Of a stretch of 64,000 nucleotides of DNA, positions 1 to 10,499 are shown piece after piece. This DNA is from Hemibagrus wyckioides. Its lineage: Eukaryota > Chordata > Actinopteri > Siluriformes > Bagridae. The notes beneath the pieces were generated by a model that did no database searches, was not told the DNA's origin, and saw only the letters and a program-made list of their open reading frames with translations. The number at the start of each line of letters is the position of its first letter. Position 1 is the stretch's first letter. Location of the stretch: NCBI RefSeq assembly GCF_019097595.1, contig NC_080710.1, positions 7,957,780-8,021,779 of the forward strand, written 5' to 3'. The position numbers and the translations under genes are program-made.

Positions 1-667
1 TCAAAGCAGTCTGGGATACAACAGCACATTGAATTAATACACTGAGGAATACAAGCAGCAAGAATAATCAACATGCACTAAAGATGTGTGGAGCAAATGG
101 AGTTAAAAAAGATAAAATCTCAAGCTGGACAAATTGTTTGTAAGAGCATTTACATGGGAAATTTGGTATTTGGTCAGAAAAGTTTTCGAGTGTGTTTAAA
201 TTTACACAAGAAGATGAAACTGTAAAAAAGATGTTGTTTCATATAAATGTCATTAAAGAAATATTAAATATTAGACTATCAAGACAAGCCAAGACAAGAC
301 ACATTTTAAGGCAATGTAAGATGTATAAAATGGCTGGTCTAAGCACAGGGCAGCCATAAGCTAGGCTGGTTCAAATGGCAGAAGTGATATCACTGGAACA
401 GTTAGTACATATTTTGGTCTTTTCAGGTGCTGCAGCTCTGCTAGTTATGCTGCTAAATAAAATGATTTTATTCTGGTAGACGTGAGTACAAAAGTACACC
501 CATGCTTATATTTTGTTCTGGCATATAGTAGTAATTCCGCTCTGTTTAAGGAGTTTTGCGGGCAACATTGAATAAGATCAGCTGCGCTGTGCCAGGTCAT
601 TTACAGGCAATTGCCATTTAACATCATACACAGGACTGATAAATGAGGGTCGATGTTTGTGACTTAC

Positions 668-3432
668 TTTTCCCCGGTGCTCCTTTGCATCCAAAGTGCC
701 AAGCTCCTTCAGTTTCTCCGCTGCAGCAAAGGCATACTCCCTTTGGCCCTTAGCAGTGTATATGTGCAGAATTCTAAATGAGGCACAAAACAATGCTCTT
801 ATTGTTTCTGCGGCCAAATAAAGTGTCTCTTTGATTGTGTGAGAGGCAGAACTCATGCTACAAGCCAATAGCACTAAGGCATTGCTTTTGATATTGAAAT
901 AAAACAATGACAAATTTTTCTGTGCAAAAAAGATGACTGATGAAGGTATGTTGGCAAAATTTATGCATCAATATATAAAATATTAATAATTAGATTATGC
1001 TCCAGAAGAGCTTACAGTGGACAACATATCTAACTGTATGTGTAATCTGGGCTTGGGTCCAGCACTGAGACTCTTCAGTGGCTGGGTTAGCACCCTGCCC
1101 GGGAATCGACCCTAGGCCGTGGCAATGAGCGTGCAGGATCCTCAGAATGCTCTACAGCTATTATGTATATGTAAGGTAAAAGAAACGGTAACAGAATCCC
1201 TCCGCTCTGTTGCCCTCACTCACGTGTCTCCATCATCGTCCTTCCACATGGTCCTGTTGTAATCCATGGTCTGCAGTAAGATCCGTGCTTCGTCCAGCTT
1301 AACCATGTCCATGTCCAGGCAGGGGCCTGTGGATGCCTGAGCTCTGGGCCCAGAAGTCCACAGGAAGCCAGAGCCTATTCCCTGAGTCCTGAGGTCAGTG
1401 CTGGCACTGGGCATGCCTGAGGTAACAGGACACTCTGTACTGGGCTGCTGCTGTGAAAACAATACTTTAATTGTAGTATATATTATAATATTTAAGACTT
1501 TAAGTACAAGATACTATTTTAGTATACTTTAAGGAATATTAGGAATATTTGTACCACATAACCTATACCACAAGTCAAATGCACTCACTGTCCACTTTAT
1601 TAGGTACACCTGTTCACCTGCTTTATTTATGCCGTTTTCCAATCAGTCAGTCGTGTAGCAGCAGCACAATGCACAGAATCATGCAGATTCAGGTCAAGAG
1701 CTTCAGTTAATGTCCACATTAAACATCAGAATGAAGAAAAAGTGTGGTCTCTGTGACTTTATCCAAGGCATGGTTGTTGGTGCCATAAGGGCTGGTTTGA
1801 ATATTTTAGAAATACTCAATTTTTCATGCACAAAATGGTACAAAAAACAAAGAGAGAGATCAGAGGGGTATCTCAATATCTCAGTACTCAGTACACCAAC
1901 AGTCATGCAGCCATGCTACCACATGATTGGCTGATTGGAAAACTGCATAACTGGTCAAGTGTTCCTATTAAAGTGGACAGTGAGTGTAAATACTGTACAA
2001 ATCTAAGCTATAAACTACTTGAGTGTTGGAGACTCTTACAAAATGCTGTGGCATCTGCACACTCTGACAGTCCTGCATCTGAAGAGTAGTATAGCTGGAA
2101 AGCTGAGGCTCTGCTGAGGTTAAGCAGTGGCTATAAACCGAAGCAGCTGGGAAGCTGAGAGCACCTGGTTCTGTTATGTAATTCTGTGACACCATTGGCG
2201 AGAAGGAGCCGCACTCTGCAAGAGCAGAGGAGTGTGGCTGATGGGTTAGATCCCACCGTTCATACCTCATCGCTGCCATGTCTGAAAAGCTGCTGTTTGT
2301 ACCTGTAGGGAAAAGAGACGATTAACAGCCTTGAGCAGCAGGAATCAATTACGCGAGTGTCTGATTACTGATTTTATTGGGAATTTTATTGCAATTCCCT
2401 GTTGTGTGCACGAAGAGGGGGTCACTTACTGGCAGAGGGATCTGATGTTGACACCTAATAGGGAAAAGATCACATCATTATTATTGACTTGCATTACTCA
2501 GGCATTACTTAGTTGCACTGAAATGAACAAAACCTCATAGTGGAATATTAATGCTTTTTTTCTGAGCAGGTGTACTCACTGGGATTGGCACTGGGACAGC
2601 AGCACCAGTGTTATTTGTCGCAGAGGCACAGGACGGAGGAGCTGAAGACGTCTCTCGCTTTCTCTTCTGCTCCAGGAGCTTCTTCACTGTGGGCAGTGTG
2701 TAACACGGCTTCTCCTTTGGCGCTGCAGACCGACACAAGTGTATGAGCTTTCTCTACTAGCTCAATAATAACACTAGAATTTTATTAACAAATAAATAAA
2801 TAAAAATGCGTGTGTTTTTAAACATTACTTAACCTATGGAAGACTAAGTAAGTCATTAATGAATGTTTACATGTAATACAAATCAGATTATCAAGGTTAG
2901 CGAAAGCTGTACCATCTAAAAAGAGTCACAGCAACAAGGAAGAAGAACCATGAGGCTTAGATCTCTGTATAAAAGTCAAACTCTACAATCACACTTATTG
3001 ATACCATCTATAACTAAACCATAGTTGTCACCTCGGATTAGTAATTCAACATATCTAGACATCGAAAGAGTAAAGTCTTCCATGTGACATCTTGTTTTTG
3101 TTTTTAAAGAGCAGTATCTCTGAGCTTTGTGCTTCCCCTATTGAAATCTTTTACACTGAAGTTATGTTTGCTTGCTATGAAAAAAAGTCATTTCCCTTGA
3201 TTACTCACCGACGGAAAAAAAAGCAAAAGAAAAGAAACAAAGGACTAATGCAAATATCTGAGGGTTTCCAGTGGTCATCAGCGACAGACAGGGAGGAACA
3301 TTTCTTTAAAATTTCAACCCCAAAAACGTGAGATAAGTCTGAAATTTCCATCAGAGGAGTTTCGCTCTCGTCACACAAACCATGAGGAAAGTATTCCATT
3401 AGGAAAAGAGGTGGTGAGGTCATGTCGAACAT
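668..3432 (-). CDS. nfkbid: Atypical I-kappa-B protein, NFKBID-like (5' part; continues past left edge)
   Basis: Nuclear I-kappa-B proteins bind NF-kappa-B dimers through ankyrin repeats and tune transcription. Exons supported by splice sites and phase, in gene order: 2722-2580 (phase 1 in, 0 out), 1450-1224 (0 in, 2 out) and 773-668 (2 in, 0 out). The last encodes LHIYTAKGQREYAFAAAEKL and LDAKEHRGK, the first ankyrin repeat. It follows a DDDGDT stretch, as in NFKBID where EEGDT precedes LLHLFAARG. The 2722-2580 exon has TVKKLLEQKRKRE, like the short basic N-terminal motif of I-kappa-B-zeta and OCA-B proteins. The exon at 1450 has tandem CAG acceptors (NAGNAG), so one Gln may be optional. A tentative start exon runs from ATG 3432 to a phase-1 donor at 3381, and that donor (GTTTGT) is weak. 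Later ankyrin exons were not found in bases 1-577. NFKBIZ is the main alternative; the short N-terminus and the linker favour NFKBID. Confidence 0.82.
1042..1135 (-). repeat. SINE fragment (same family as 13706-13945), reverse orientation
   Basis: Read on the minus strand it carries CTCATTGCCACGGCCT, CCACTGAAGAGT and ACCCAAGCCC, in the same order as in the repeat at 13706. It is intronic in the NFKBID-like gene. Confidence 0.6.
1583..1989. mobile_element. Foldback/MITE element in an NFKBID-like intron
   Basis: The ends are inverted copies: ACTCACTGTCCACTTTATTAG at the left and the matching AAAGTGGACAGTGAGT at the right. Inside is GGCTGGTTTGAATATTTTAG, also present in the element starting near 49275. 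No transposase is present. It lies between the candidate exon 2302-2040 and the exon 1450-1224. A short non-autonomous DNA transposon is the best reading. Confidence 0.7.
2040..2302 (-). CDS. Candidate alternative exon of the NFKBID-like gene
   Basis: This 263-bp open stretch lies between the 2722-2580 and 1450-1224 exons. It starts after a good acceptor (pyrimidine tract then CTACAG) and ends at a CATTTT/GTAAGAG donor. In the open frame it encodes a Ser/Gln/Pro-rich segment (for example SFSPMVSQNYITEPGAL and YTTLQMQDCQSVQMPQHF) that looks like an activation-type region. It needs phase 1 on entry and leaves in phase 0. That fits the downstream exon but not splicing from the 2722-2580 exon, which leaves in phase 0. 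It has the same entry and exit phases as that exon, so the two may be alternatives. It could also be a decayed exon. No domain is recognised. Confidence 0.5.
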
Positions 3433-4690
3433 GTTCTCCTCAACAGAAAGCCGTGGCGAATGTCGCAAAGCATTTTTCTGTTTCCTTTGCTCCGTTACGC
3501 TTCATGGCCAACCACATCTTCCTGCCTTAGTGACGCAAGGGGGCCTCAATAGGTTTTGTAGCAACACTCACACTTTGTACCATGTTGCCAGCGCTTGACT
3601 TGTTACTGCCAACATACACATGGATTTTAAGAAGCAGGTTCTGTACTAAAAAGCTCGTTTTTGGCATCAGATGTATTCACAGAATGAATAAGTGCTCTGT
3701 GTCCTTAAACAGAGACTTTCTTTATTTAAAAAAAAAGGATCCTGTCACAACTACTTCAGGAGTTCAAGTTACATAATTGTATTTTTAGTGCATTACTTTC
3801 AGTGATGTCACTTCCCTACCTGTCACTGGGACAGAACTATGCAAGTAACGAGCTGGGCTGAGATGAATTGCTTTTCGCTTTCCATATCATAGGGGAAAAA
3901 CAGAAGTTTCTCTAAAAACCACTGAAGTGAGCAACTTTCATGACAGAGGATTCAAAAGAGGAAGAAGAGGCAAGCTGAAGAAGTGTGGAAACTCCACTGT
4001 GCCTGGCTGTGCTTGGAGAATTCCCTTTCCTATCAGCCATTTTTTTTTATTTGTTCTCCTCTCACTTTAGTTTCACTTTACTCCTACAAGCCCAAATCTT
4101 CAAACACCTCACCAACACAATCTCACCAAGCACCCTCACACACTCTTAGGTTTACTCTCCTCTGCCCAAACCTAAGAGTATAGGAAAAGAAGAGTAGTAT
4201 TCTAGTATTCTAAATTTAGAACGTGACACACAGACTTTCCCATGCTTTTAACTGAATTGTCATAATCATATTCATCTATAAGCTGCTGTTTATACCCTGT
4301 ATGAAACACCCTGGTTGGTAAACAAGTGGGTGCATTAAGGGATTTACCAAAACATTAAGGACATCCCTGTTCAGTAAGCATACAGTCACATGTAAATGAG
4401 GCTATTCTTGTTCATGAGGTTGTGCTATGAGAGCCAACCATACATACATTTGTATTCGGTACCAAATGAACTGCGAGCCGATGTTGATTTGAACTGATGC
4501 AGGAACATCTGGCTCATGTAACCATCAGACATCAGAGATATCATCCTGCACCTGTCAGCGTTTTCTTCAGAAGAAATCTCTTTAACCTAATCTCTAGTGA
4601 CTTTAAATGAGATCATCCGCCACGGTGACATTAAACATGATCTTTAATCGTCGCAGCTTGACCCCTGAAGTGTGACATGGTGGGTGTGTG
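2780..4690. other. NFKBID-like 5' intron and upstream DNA
   Basis: Apart from the tentative start exon near 3432-3381, I see no gene. There is a 12-bp inverted repeat at 4142-4153 and 4168-4179. The plus-strand open frames here have no family resemblance or splice context. Confidence 0.4.
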
Positions 4691-4699
4691 CGGCAGGGA

Positions 4700-5000
4700 T
4701 GCCCTAAGTATTCAAACGACGGAAATCCCTGACCAGTGAGTCACGCGCGTGGGTGGGGCGGGGATTCCGCCGCTCGTGTCCCCTCAACACCCGCAAGCGG
4801 TAACGCACTGTCTTTCTGTCTCAGACGCGTGTTTCTGTCTAACACCACAATCTGCCGAATTTCCTATCATCTCACACACTAAAACACACCGAGTCAGTCG
4901 ATTACCAAGTCCGGCAAATTAGAACCAGTTGTAACAAACTATTCTCACTTACTTCACCTTTACCTCCCACGCGCATCTTCCTGAAAGGGTACACACACAC
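4700..5000 (-). promoter_or_regulatory. GC-rich region with two kappa-B-like sites upstream of the NFKBID-like gene
   Basis: CpG-containing stretch in AT-rich DNA, about 1.3 kb upstream of the tentative start exon. It contains GGAAATCCCT at 4721-4730 (GGGATTTCC on the minus strand, a good NF-kappa-B site) and GGGGATTCCG at 4760-4769. A strong minus-strand donor-like GTAAGTGAG near 4953-4945 could end a non-coding first exon. Several I-kappa-B genes are NF-kappa-B targets, so autoregulation is plausible, but the transcription start is not shown. Confidence 0.4.
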
Positions 5001-5001
5001 A

Positions 5002-5036
<35 letters not shown>
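4989..5036. repeat. (AC)n-(CT)n microsatellite
   Basis: A short AC run passes directly into about 17 CT units. Confidence 0.95.
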
Positions 5037-5039
<3 letters not shown>

Positions 5040-5306
5040 AACGGTAGGTTAACCATGTGTAACAAAACAGACAAACTTTACTCATAGCTCCCACACCTAT
5101 TTTTAACGAGAAGTGAGAACTAAAATCGGAAGGGAGGAGAGGAGTTTCTCTGTTTCTGCTTTAACACAACATTAATCTTTATAGCCAGCTCTACCTGCCT
5201 GGGATATTCCTTGCACATGAACTTCTACATCTCTATTACTCATTAATGTCAGGCAATGACACACTCACATGCTGCCCATAACAAGACGGAAGACAGCTCG
5301 TCACTT

Positions 5307-5366
<60 letters not shown>

Positions 5367-5416
5367 TCGGTTACTCACATAATAATAATATTAATAATAA
5401 TAATAATAATAATAAA
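5307..5416. repeat. (TAA)n microsatellite, interrupted
   Basis: Two ATA/TAA runs (about 5307-5364 and 5379-5416) are separated by a short unique spacer. The poly-Asn open frame across it is an artefact of the repeat. Confidence 0.95.
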
Positions 5417-5499
5417 CATTGACTGGGGAATTATTTACCTGAGACACTCTTGAGATGATTGAAAAAAATAATGAATAGTATTAGGACAGAAATAATACT

Positions 5500-5740
5500 C
5501 ACATTTCTGTAAGTGCATGTCAAAACTCCTTTTTACAGCAGTCTGTAGTTTTCAGCTCGCCACACCAAGTGAAACGGGTTTATTTAGTCGTTTAATGCAG
5601 TTCTCTTCGCGTCTGGACCCGGGTACTACTGCCTCTCGCTCAGGTGTCGGGACTTTTCACTGTGTACACACGAGCAAGCCGCTGTACAACATAGGGGGCG
5701 GGGCTTGGGTGAGAAAGGCGGGGTTTTTTCGCCTTCACCA
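5500..5740 (-). promoter_or_regulatory. GC-rich putative promoter / first exon region
   Basis: It contains a GC box (GGGGGCGGGGC, 5694-5704), a kappa-B-like GGGACTTTTC (5649-5658) and a minus-strand donor-like GTGAGTATT at about 5502-5494. A non-coding first exon of the NFKBID-like gene between them would fit. The strand and start site are inferred only. Confidence 0.35.
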
Positions 5741-5759
5741 AGCATCTCTTTCCCTTAAC

Positions 5760-6530
5760 ATCCAACCTTACATTATTTGTGAATTTAGAAAGCAGCATTT
5801 AGGGTTGTTATGTTATGGTGAAAGTAATAAATATACAAAAATAAATATAATAATCATATGAGGCTGTTCTTAACTGCCATAATAGAAATATTTTTTTTTC
5901 TGGCTATATCTGTTCCTATGCTTATTGATTAATTCAGCTTTATTTGCTTACTTGTTTGTTTGTTTGTTGATCTGTGTAGCCAGCCAAAATTTAAAAAAAA
6001 AATTCATTTTGTTATCAGGCAAATAAACATTATACACTAAAGCATTTAAACAAAGTCCCCCCCATTTTTTTAAACAAAAATATTAGGTAATAATAATAAT
6101 AATAATATAAAAATTAATTGTAATAATAGTACTAATAAAAGTTAACTGTTTTGTAGGCAGAAATATCTATCTATAAAGCATTGTATTTTACTACTTTTTG
6201 CTTATTGATTATTCATTACATTTATAAAAAGATGCTGACAAAAAAAGAAATAAATTATATTCATAGCAAATTAGAAGATTAAAAAAAAACATGGGATATA
6301 TCAGAGATGCTCAGCTTCATAAATGGTAAATGTGTTTATCTTCTTTTTTTCAGATCAGTGTCTATAAAATTCTCCAAAATCTTTTGCTTAATATGTATAA
6401 AGTATATATTATTTTCCCTTCCTTTTCTGTAAGTGAAGTGAAGTGTATCTAGTGTGTATGCAATCATGGCCTTTTGTTGTCTTTCTGTTGCATTTTATGT
6501 TGCTAAATGAAATCCTACGATACACAACTT
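5760..6530. other. AT-rich intergenic DNA
   Basis: No coding signal is seen. It contains short A/T runs and a small TAA cluster near 6090. Confidence 0.5.
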
Positions 6531-6534
6531 ATGA

Positions 6535-6641
<107 letters not shown>

Positions 6642-6939
6642 TTATCTGGATGATGGATGTTGGATCTATCTATCTACAGCTGTAAAACCTGACGTGTTTG
6701 GTACCTGATTCAGTTAAGGAAACTGGTTGCCTTAAACCATTTATGTTTAAGAATTAATGCCTTGAGTACACATAACATGTTAAATATACTTTAATACCAG
6801 TTTACCACAACGTATTCTATTCTTACACATACTTAAATCCACAAAATGAAGTTTAAAGAAATAATTAAGTCAGTAACTGATTCATCTGGTGTATTGTTTA
6901 TAGAGTCTATTACGGGTATGATGGGTGTGAAGCATAAAT

Positions 6940-7120
6940 GCAGTTTGTTTGGGACACCACTCCATCACAGAACACCACGAACAGACACATCCACTCACAC
7001 CAATGGGCAATTTGTCATAAACACATCTGTTAGCATGATTTTGAGAGGTGGGAGGAAATACGGGGGAAACCCAGATAGACAGAACATGCAAAACTCTTCA
7101 CAAAGGCAGAAGCCCAATAC
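6940..7120. repeat. Decayed dispersed fish repeat
   Basis: Contains the motifs CCACTCCATCACAGAACACCA, GGTGGGAGGAAA and GGGGAAACCC. These also occur, diverged, at 31190-31400, which marks a dispersed family. Confidence 0.5.
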
Positions 7121-7129
7121 AAGGATTAC

Positions 7130-8290
7130 ACATAGGATCCTGGAGTTGCTTGCCTGAAACACTGCCACTAATCATTAAAGTATTAAAAGTTAACTGTTGT
7201 CACCATTCAGTAATAAATGTTAACTAACTGAACTAAACTAACGGAACTGTGAGTCAGTGAAAGAACACTTCATGCAAAAAAAAGGATCTTTAGGAGATGT
7301 TGAGTAAAAAAGTTTAAACTAATGAATCGTTATGCAAATGCAGGTTGCAATTCTGATGTGTAAATATTCCATTGAAACACATCAGAGAAATGATTACCTG
7401 TTTCATTTAGTCATTTACATTTTACAGTGCATCTATCTATTAATTATATAAACTCTGATATGATATAAATAGTAGTAAAAAATTAGTAGTAGTAGTAATA
7501 ATAATGTTTTAATAATATTAAAATATATGAGGGTAAGGTAGATTATTGTCATTGTATACAATACAACGAAATTTAGTTGGCAACTTTGTGACTGCAACAA
7601 GGGCATCTAAACCTAAAAAATTATTATTTTTAAATTAAATTATCACTATCATTCACTGATTATATTATTATAGTATGACTTGTTATGAACAAGTTACTGA
7701 CTAAGTGCACTAAGATTAACAATTCAAACATTATAACAATACACCAATTTAAATATAATGGTTTATTAAAAAGATCATCACACTCTTTCTAACAGGTCTT
7801 AACTATACTTTAGGGAAAATGGAAAAATCTTTCACTAGAAAGACAAAATGCCATACAGAGAAAGAACAATAGTGAGACTATTAGTTGATAGATAATAGAT
7901 AAATATATAGAGATAATAATAGGATACTTAGTTGGATATGGAAGTACAAGTTCCATTTCTGCTCTCTCCTGCTCCTCCAGGATTCAGGACAGGTTTTATT
8001 TTCCCAACCTGCATCTATTCTTCCTATATTTCTTTAATCACCTCTGAACTCAATTCCTCTTCAAAGCTAAACAAACTAGTGGCCGACAGATCAATCAGCC
8101 TGGGCAGTTAATTAGCCTTATGTTAACCCTTTTTCCCAGTATGCTGGCTTCCTGTTTTGCCGCCAACTTATCAGACATTTTCAGTCAGTATTAACAAATG
8201 ATAATTTGTCGCAAGACTGAAATAAATCCAGTCAGAACGCCATTGGCTGACATTGTGAGACTCTGTTTGAATAAACTTATATAGAATTTT
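7130..8290. other. AT-rich intergenic DNA without a recognisable gene
   Basis: No splice-supported coding exon was found on either strand. There are short GTA/ATA clusters near 7480 and 7890. Confidence 0.45.
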
Positions 8291-8299
8291 AGCGGCACA

Positions 8300-8720
8300 T
8301 AAAATATTATTGCAGCTCAGACAGCAGAAATGGGTTTGATATCACCATTTATTTTAAAGATATTACAATGTGTGTGGGAAAAAATGGACTTTGCTATAAA
8401 TAGGATTGTCTTAAAGCAGTTTTACAGAAATATAAAAAAATAGAATAAAATTTACAAAAATGAAAATTAATTTATATTTATCCCTAATAGGCAAGTCTGA
8501 GGCAACAGCGGTGAGGAAAAACTCCCTAAGACTCCCTGATATGAGGAAGAAACCATGAGAGAAACCAGACTCAAAAAGAAAACCCGGTCCTCATCTGAGG
8601 GACACCAGAGAGTGTGATTATAAACAATGCTTATAGTCAAGTGATGGAGTCCTGAGAGCAAAACTGACTGCCAGTTCAAAGTCGGTGCCATAGTCTCCAA
8701 GTGGTTCTATCCACAGCTGT
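8300..8720. repeat. Dispersed repeat with an 'aactccctgatatgaggaagaaacc' type core
   Basis: The core (AAAACTCCCT, GATATGAGGAAG, CCAGACTCAAAA) recurs at 52800-52850, and a related block lies at 10340-10440. Other members of the family begin with ACAATGGACAATGTC-like sequence, as near 20005. No coding capacity. Confidence 0.55.
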
Positions 8721-8891
8721 TCCATGGGTCTCCAGGCTGTCCACACGAAACCATCCCCAACAGCAGTGAGCACCACCAAGCTTCAAGACTCCAACCAGAT
8801 GTAGGACTTTAGGATGGATCAGGCAGGTCCAGAGAAAAGAGACGGTCACACTGGGGACTCAGAACACTGGGAACTCAGGTGTAGCACGACA

Positions 8892-8897
8892 AAGAGA

Positions 8898-8935
<38 letters not shown>
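8892..8935. repeat. (GA)n microsatellite
   Basis: Near-perfect GA run. Confidence 0.95.
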
Positions 8936-8938
<3 letters not shown>

Positions 8939-8939
8939 A

Positions 8940-10490
8940 GGTATGCTTGTGATCATGTAATGGTTAAAGACAATGTACATTATGTGCAAAGTGCAGGCAG
9001 AAACTCCAGCAGGACTAGCTATGACGCATTAAAATAAGTGAGAGCCAGAAGAAGTGACACAGACATGAAGACTTCCTGTGAAAGCACATAACATGTGCTT
9101 GTGACATAAAGCACCCACTCCACAGTCAGCAAACCTGAGTGACGTGCGGAAAGTGACATTATCCAAACATCCCAGTTCCCTAAACACTCTATGCCCATGA
9201 ACTTTCCAGATCCACTCCTTTATCTAAGAAAAACTATACATAAAATGATTGACTAAATTAATTTGTTTTCAGCCTGGACTTAAACACTGAGACCGTGTCT
9301 GAGTCCTGAACACTAACTGAAAGGCTGTTCCATACCTTCTCACACTATGGACAATATAGAGATGCACACACAGTTGGAAATCGAACCCCCAACCCCGGAG
9401 ATGTGAGACAAACACACAGTAAAACAATAACACATATTATAGTCTCACTAGAGATTAGGGCTGAACTGTATCAGCTGCCCTACAACATCATCATGAATGT
9501 TCTGCCTCTGCAATCCAATAATAATACAGTAATATGCTCTGCTAAAATATATTTTCTGTTTCATAGGAAACCAAATTTATAAGCCATTACAAACTTATCT
9601 CAAAGAGAATATAATTAGTCTATGTAATAAAACTACAAAATACAAATTAAACACAGACATTGAACTGAATTTAGTCTAAACTATTGTTACTGGTTTCTTA
9701 ATAGTCAACCATATTAAATTTATCATTTAAATTGTGCCGATGGCATCTGTTTAAGTCTCGCTGGTGCAGCAGAAATGGTTTCCAGTGCAAAGGAAATGTT
9801 CAAAATTTAAGCAAATGTATGGTATTTTCATTTCTAATTATGGTATCTGGTGGGGAAAAGTCAGCATCACGTCCATATTTCGCAAAGGAGGCTGACAAAA
9901 CTCATAACTACCACCTTGTGTCTTTACCTCCTTGCCTTCATCACATTTGACTTCCATCACCTGTGTTTCTTCTCCAAGCTGCTTAGATGTGACACGTCTA
10001 CACATACCAGTGTCAGGATGTGTTACTTCCACAGCATTTAAGCGTTAATGAATAAATTTTCACTTTTCAATTTTCAGAATTTCTTTGAAAAAGTGACTTC
10101 ATACAGTATACTTGTGTTGTATTTATAATCTTATGTTTCCTGAAAACGTTATTTGCACCATCTAGTGGCATTTAATGCTTACACTCTAAACACTGATCAG
10201 CTGGTGATATCCAAGAAGGCTGACAAAAATTCAGCATTAAAATTCAAACCAATTTACTTTAATTCCCACGGTGCTTTTAACAGTAGAAACTGTCACCTGT
10301 ACAGAAATCTGGACTTAGGTTTTAATCATTAATAAGCAAATTCTTCAGATGACATTAGGAAGAAACCTTGAGAGGAAGCGGCTTAAAAAGGAAGTCTTCT
10401 GGGTGACTCTGTAGAGTACAATTATAACATCATCAAAAAATACAAATTTTGCTTGGCAATAGTTTGAGCATAATAGTCTTCATGCTATAT
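8940..10490. other. Intergenic DNA with repeat remnants
   Basis: No supported gene. Part of the dispersed family described at 8300 lies at about 10255-10440. Confidence 0.45.
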
Positions 10491-10499
10491 ATAATTTTA

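Noticed and set aside
1..577. Search for the next ankyrin exon of the NFKBID-like gene
   Set aside because: No acceptor followed by an ankyrin-like frame was found; the exon is assumed to lie left of the window.
5256..5453. Poly-Asn frame
   Set aside because: Product of the TAA microsatellite.
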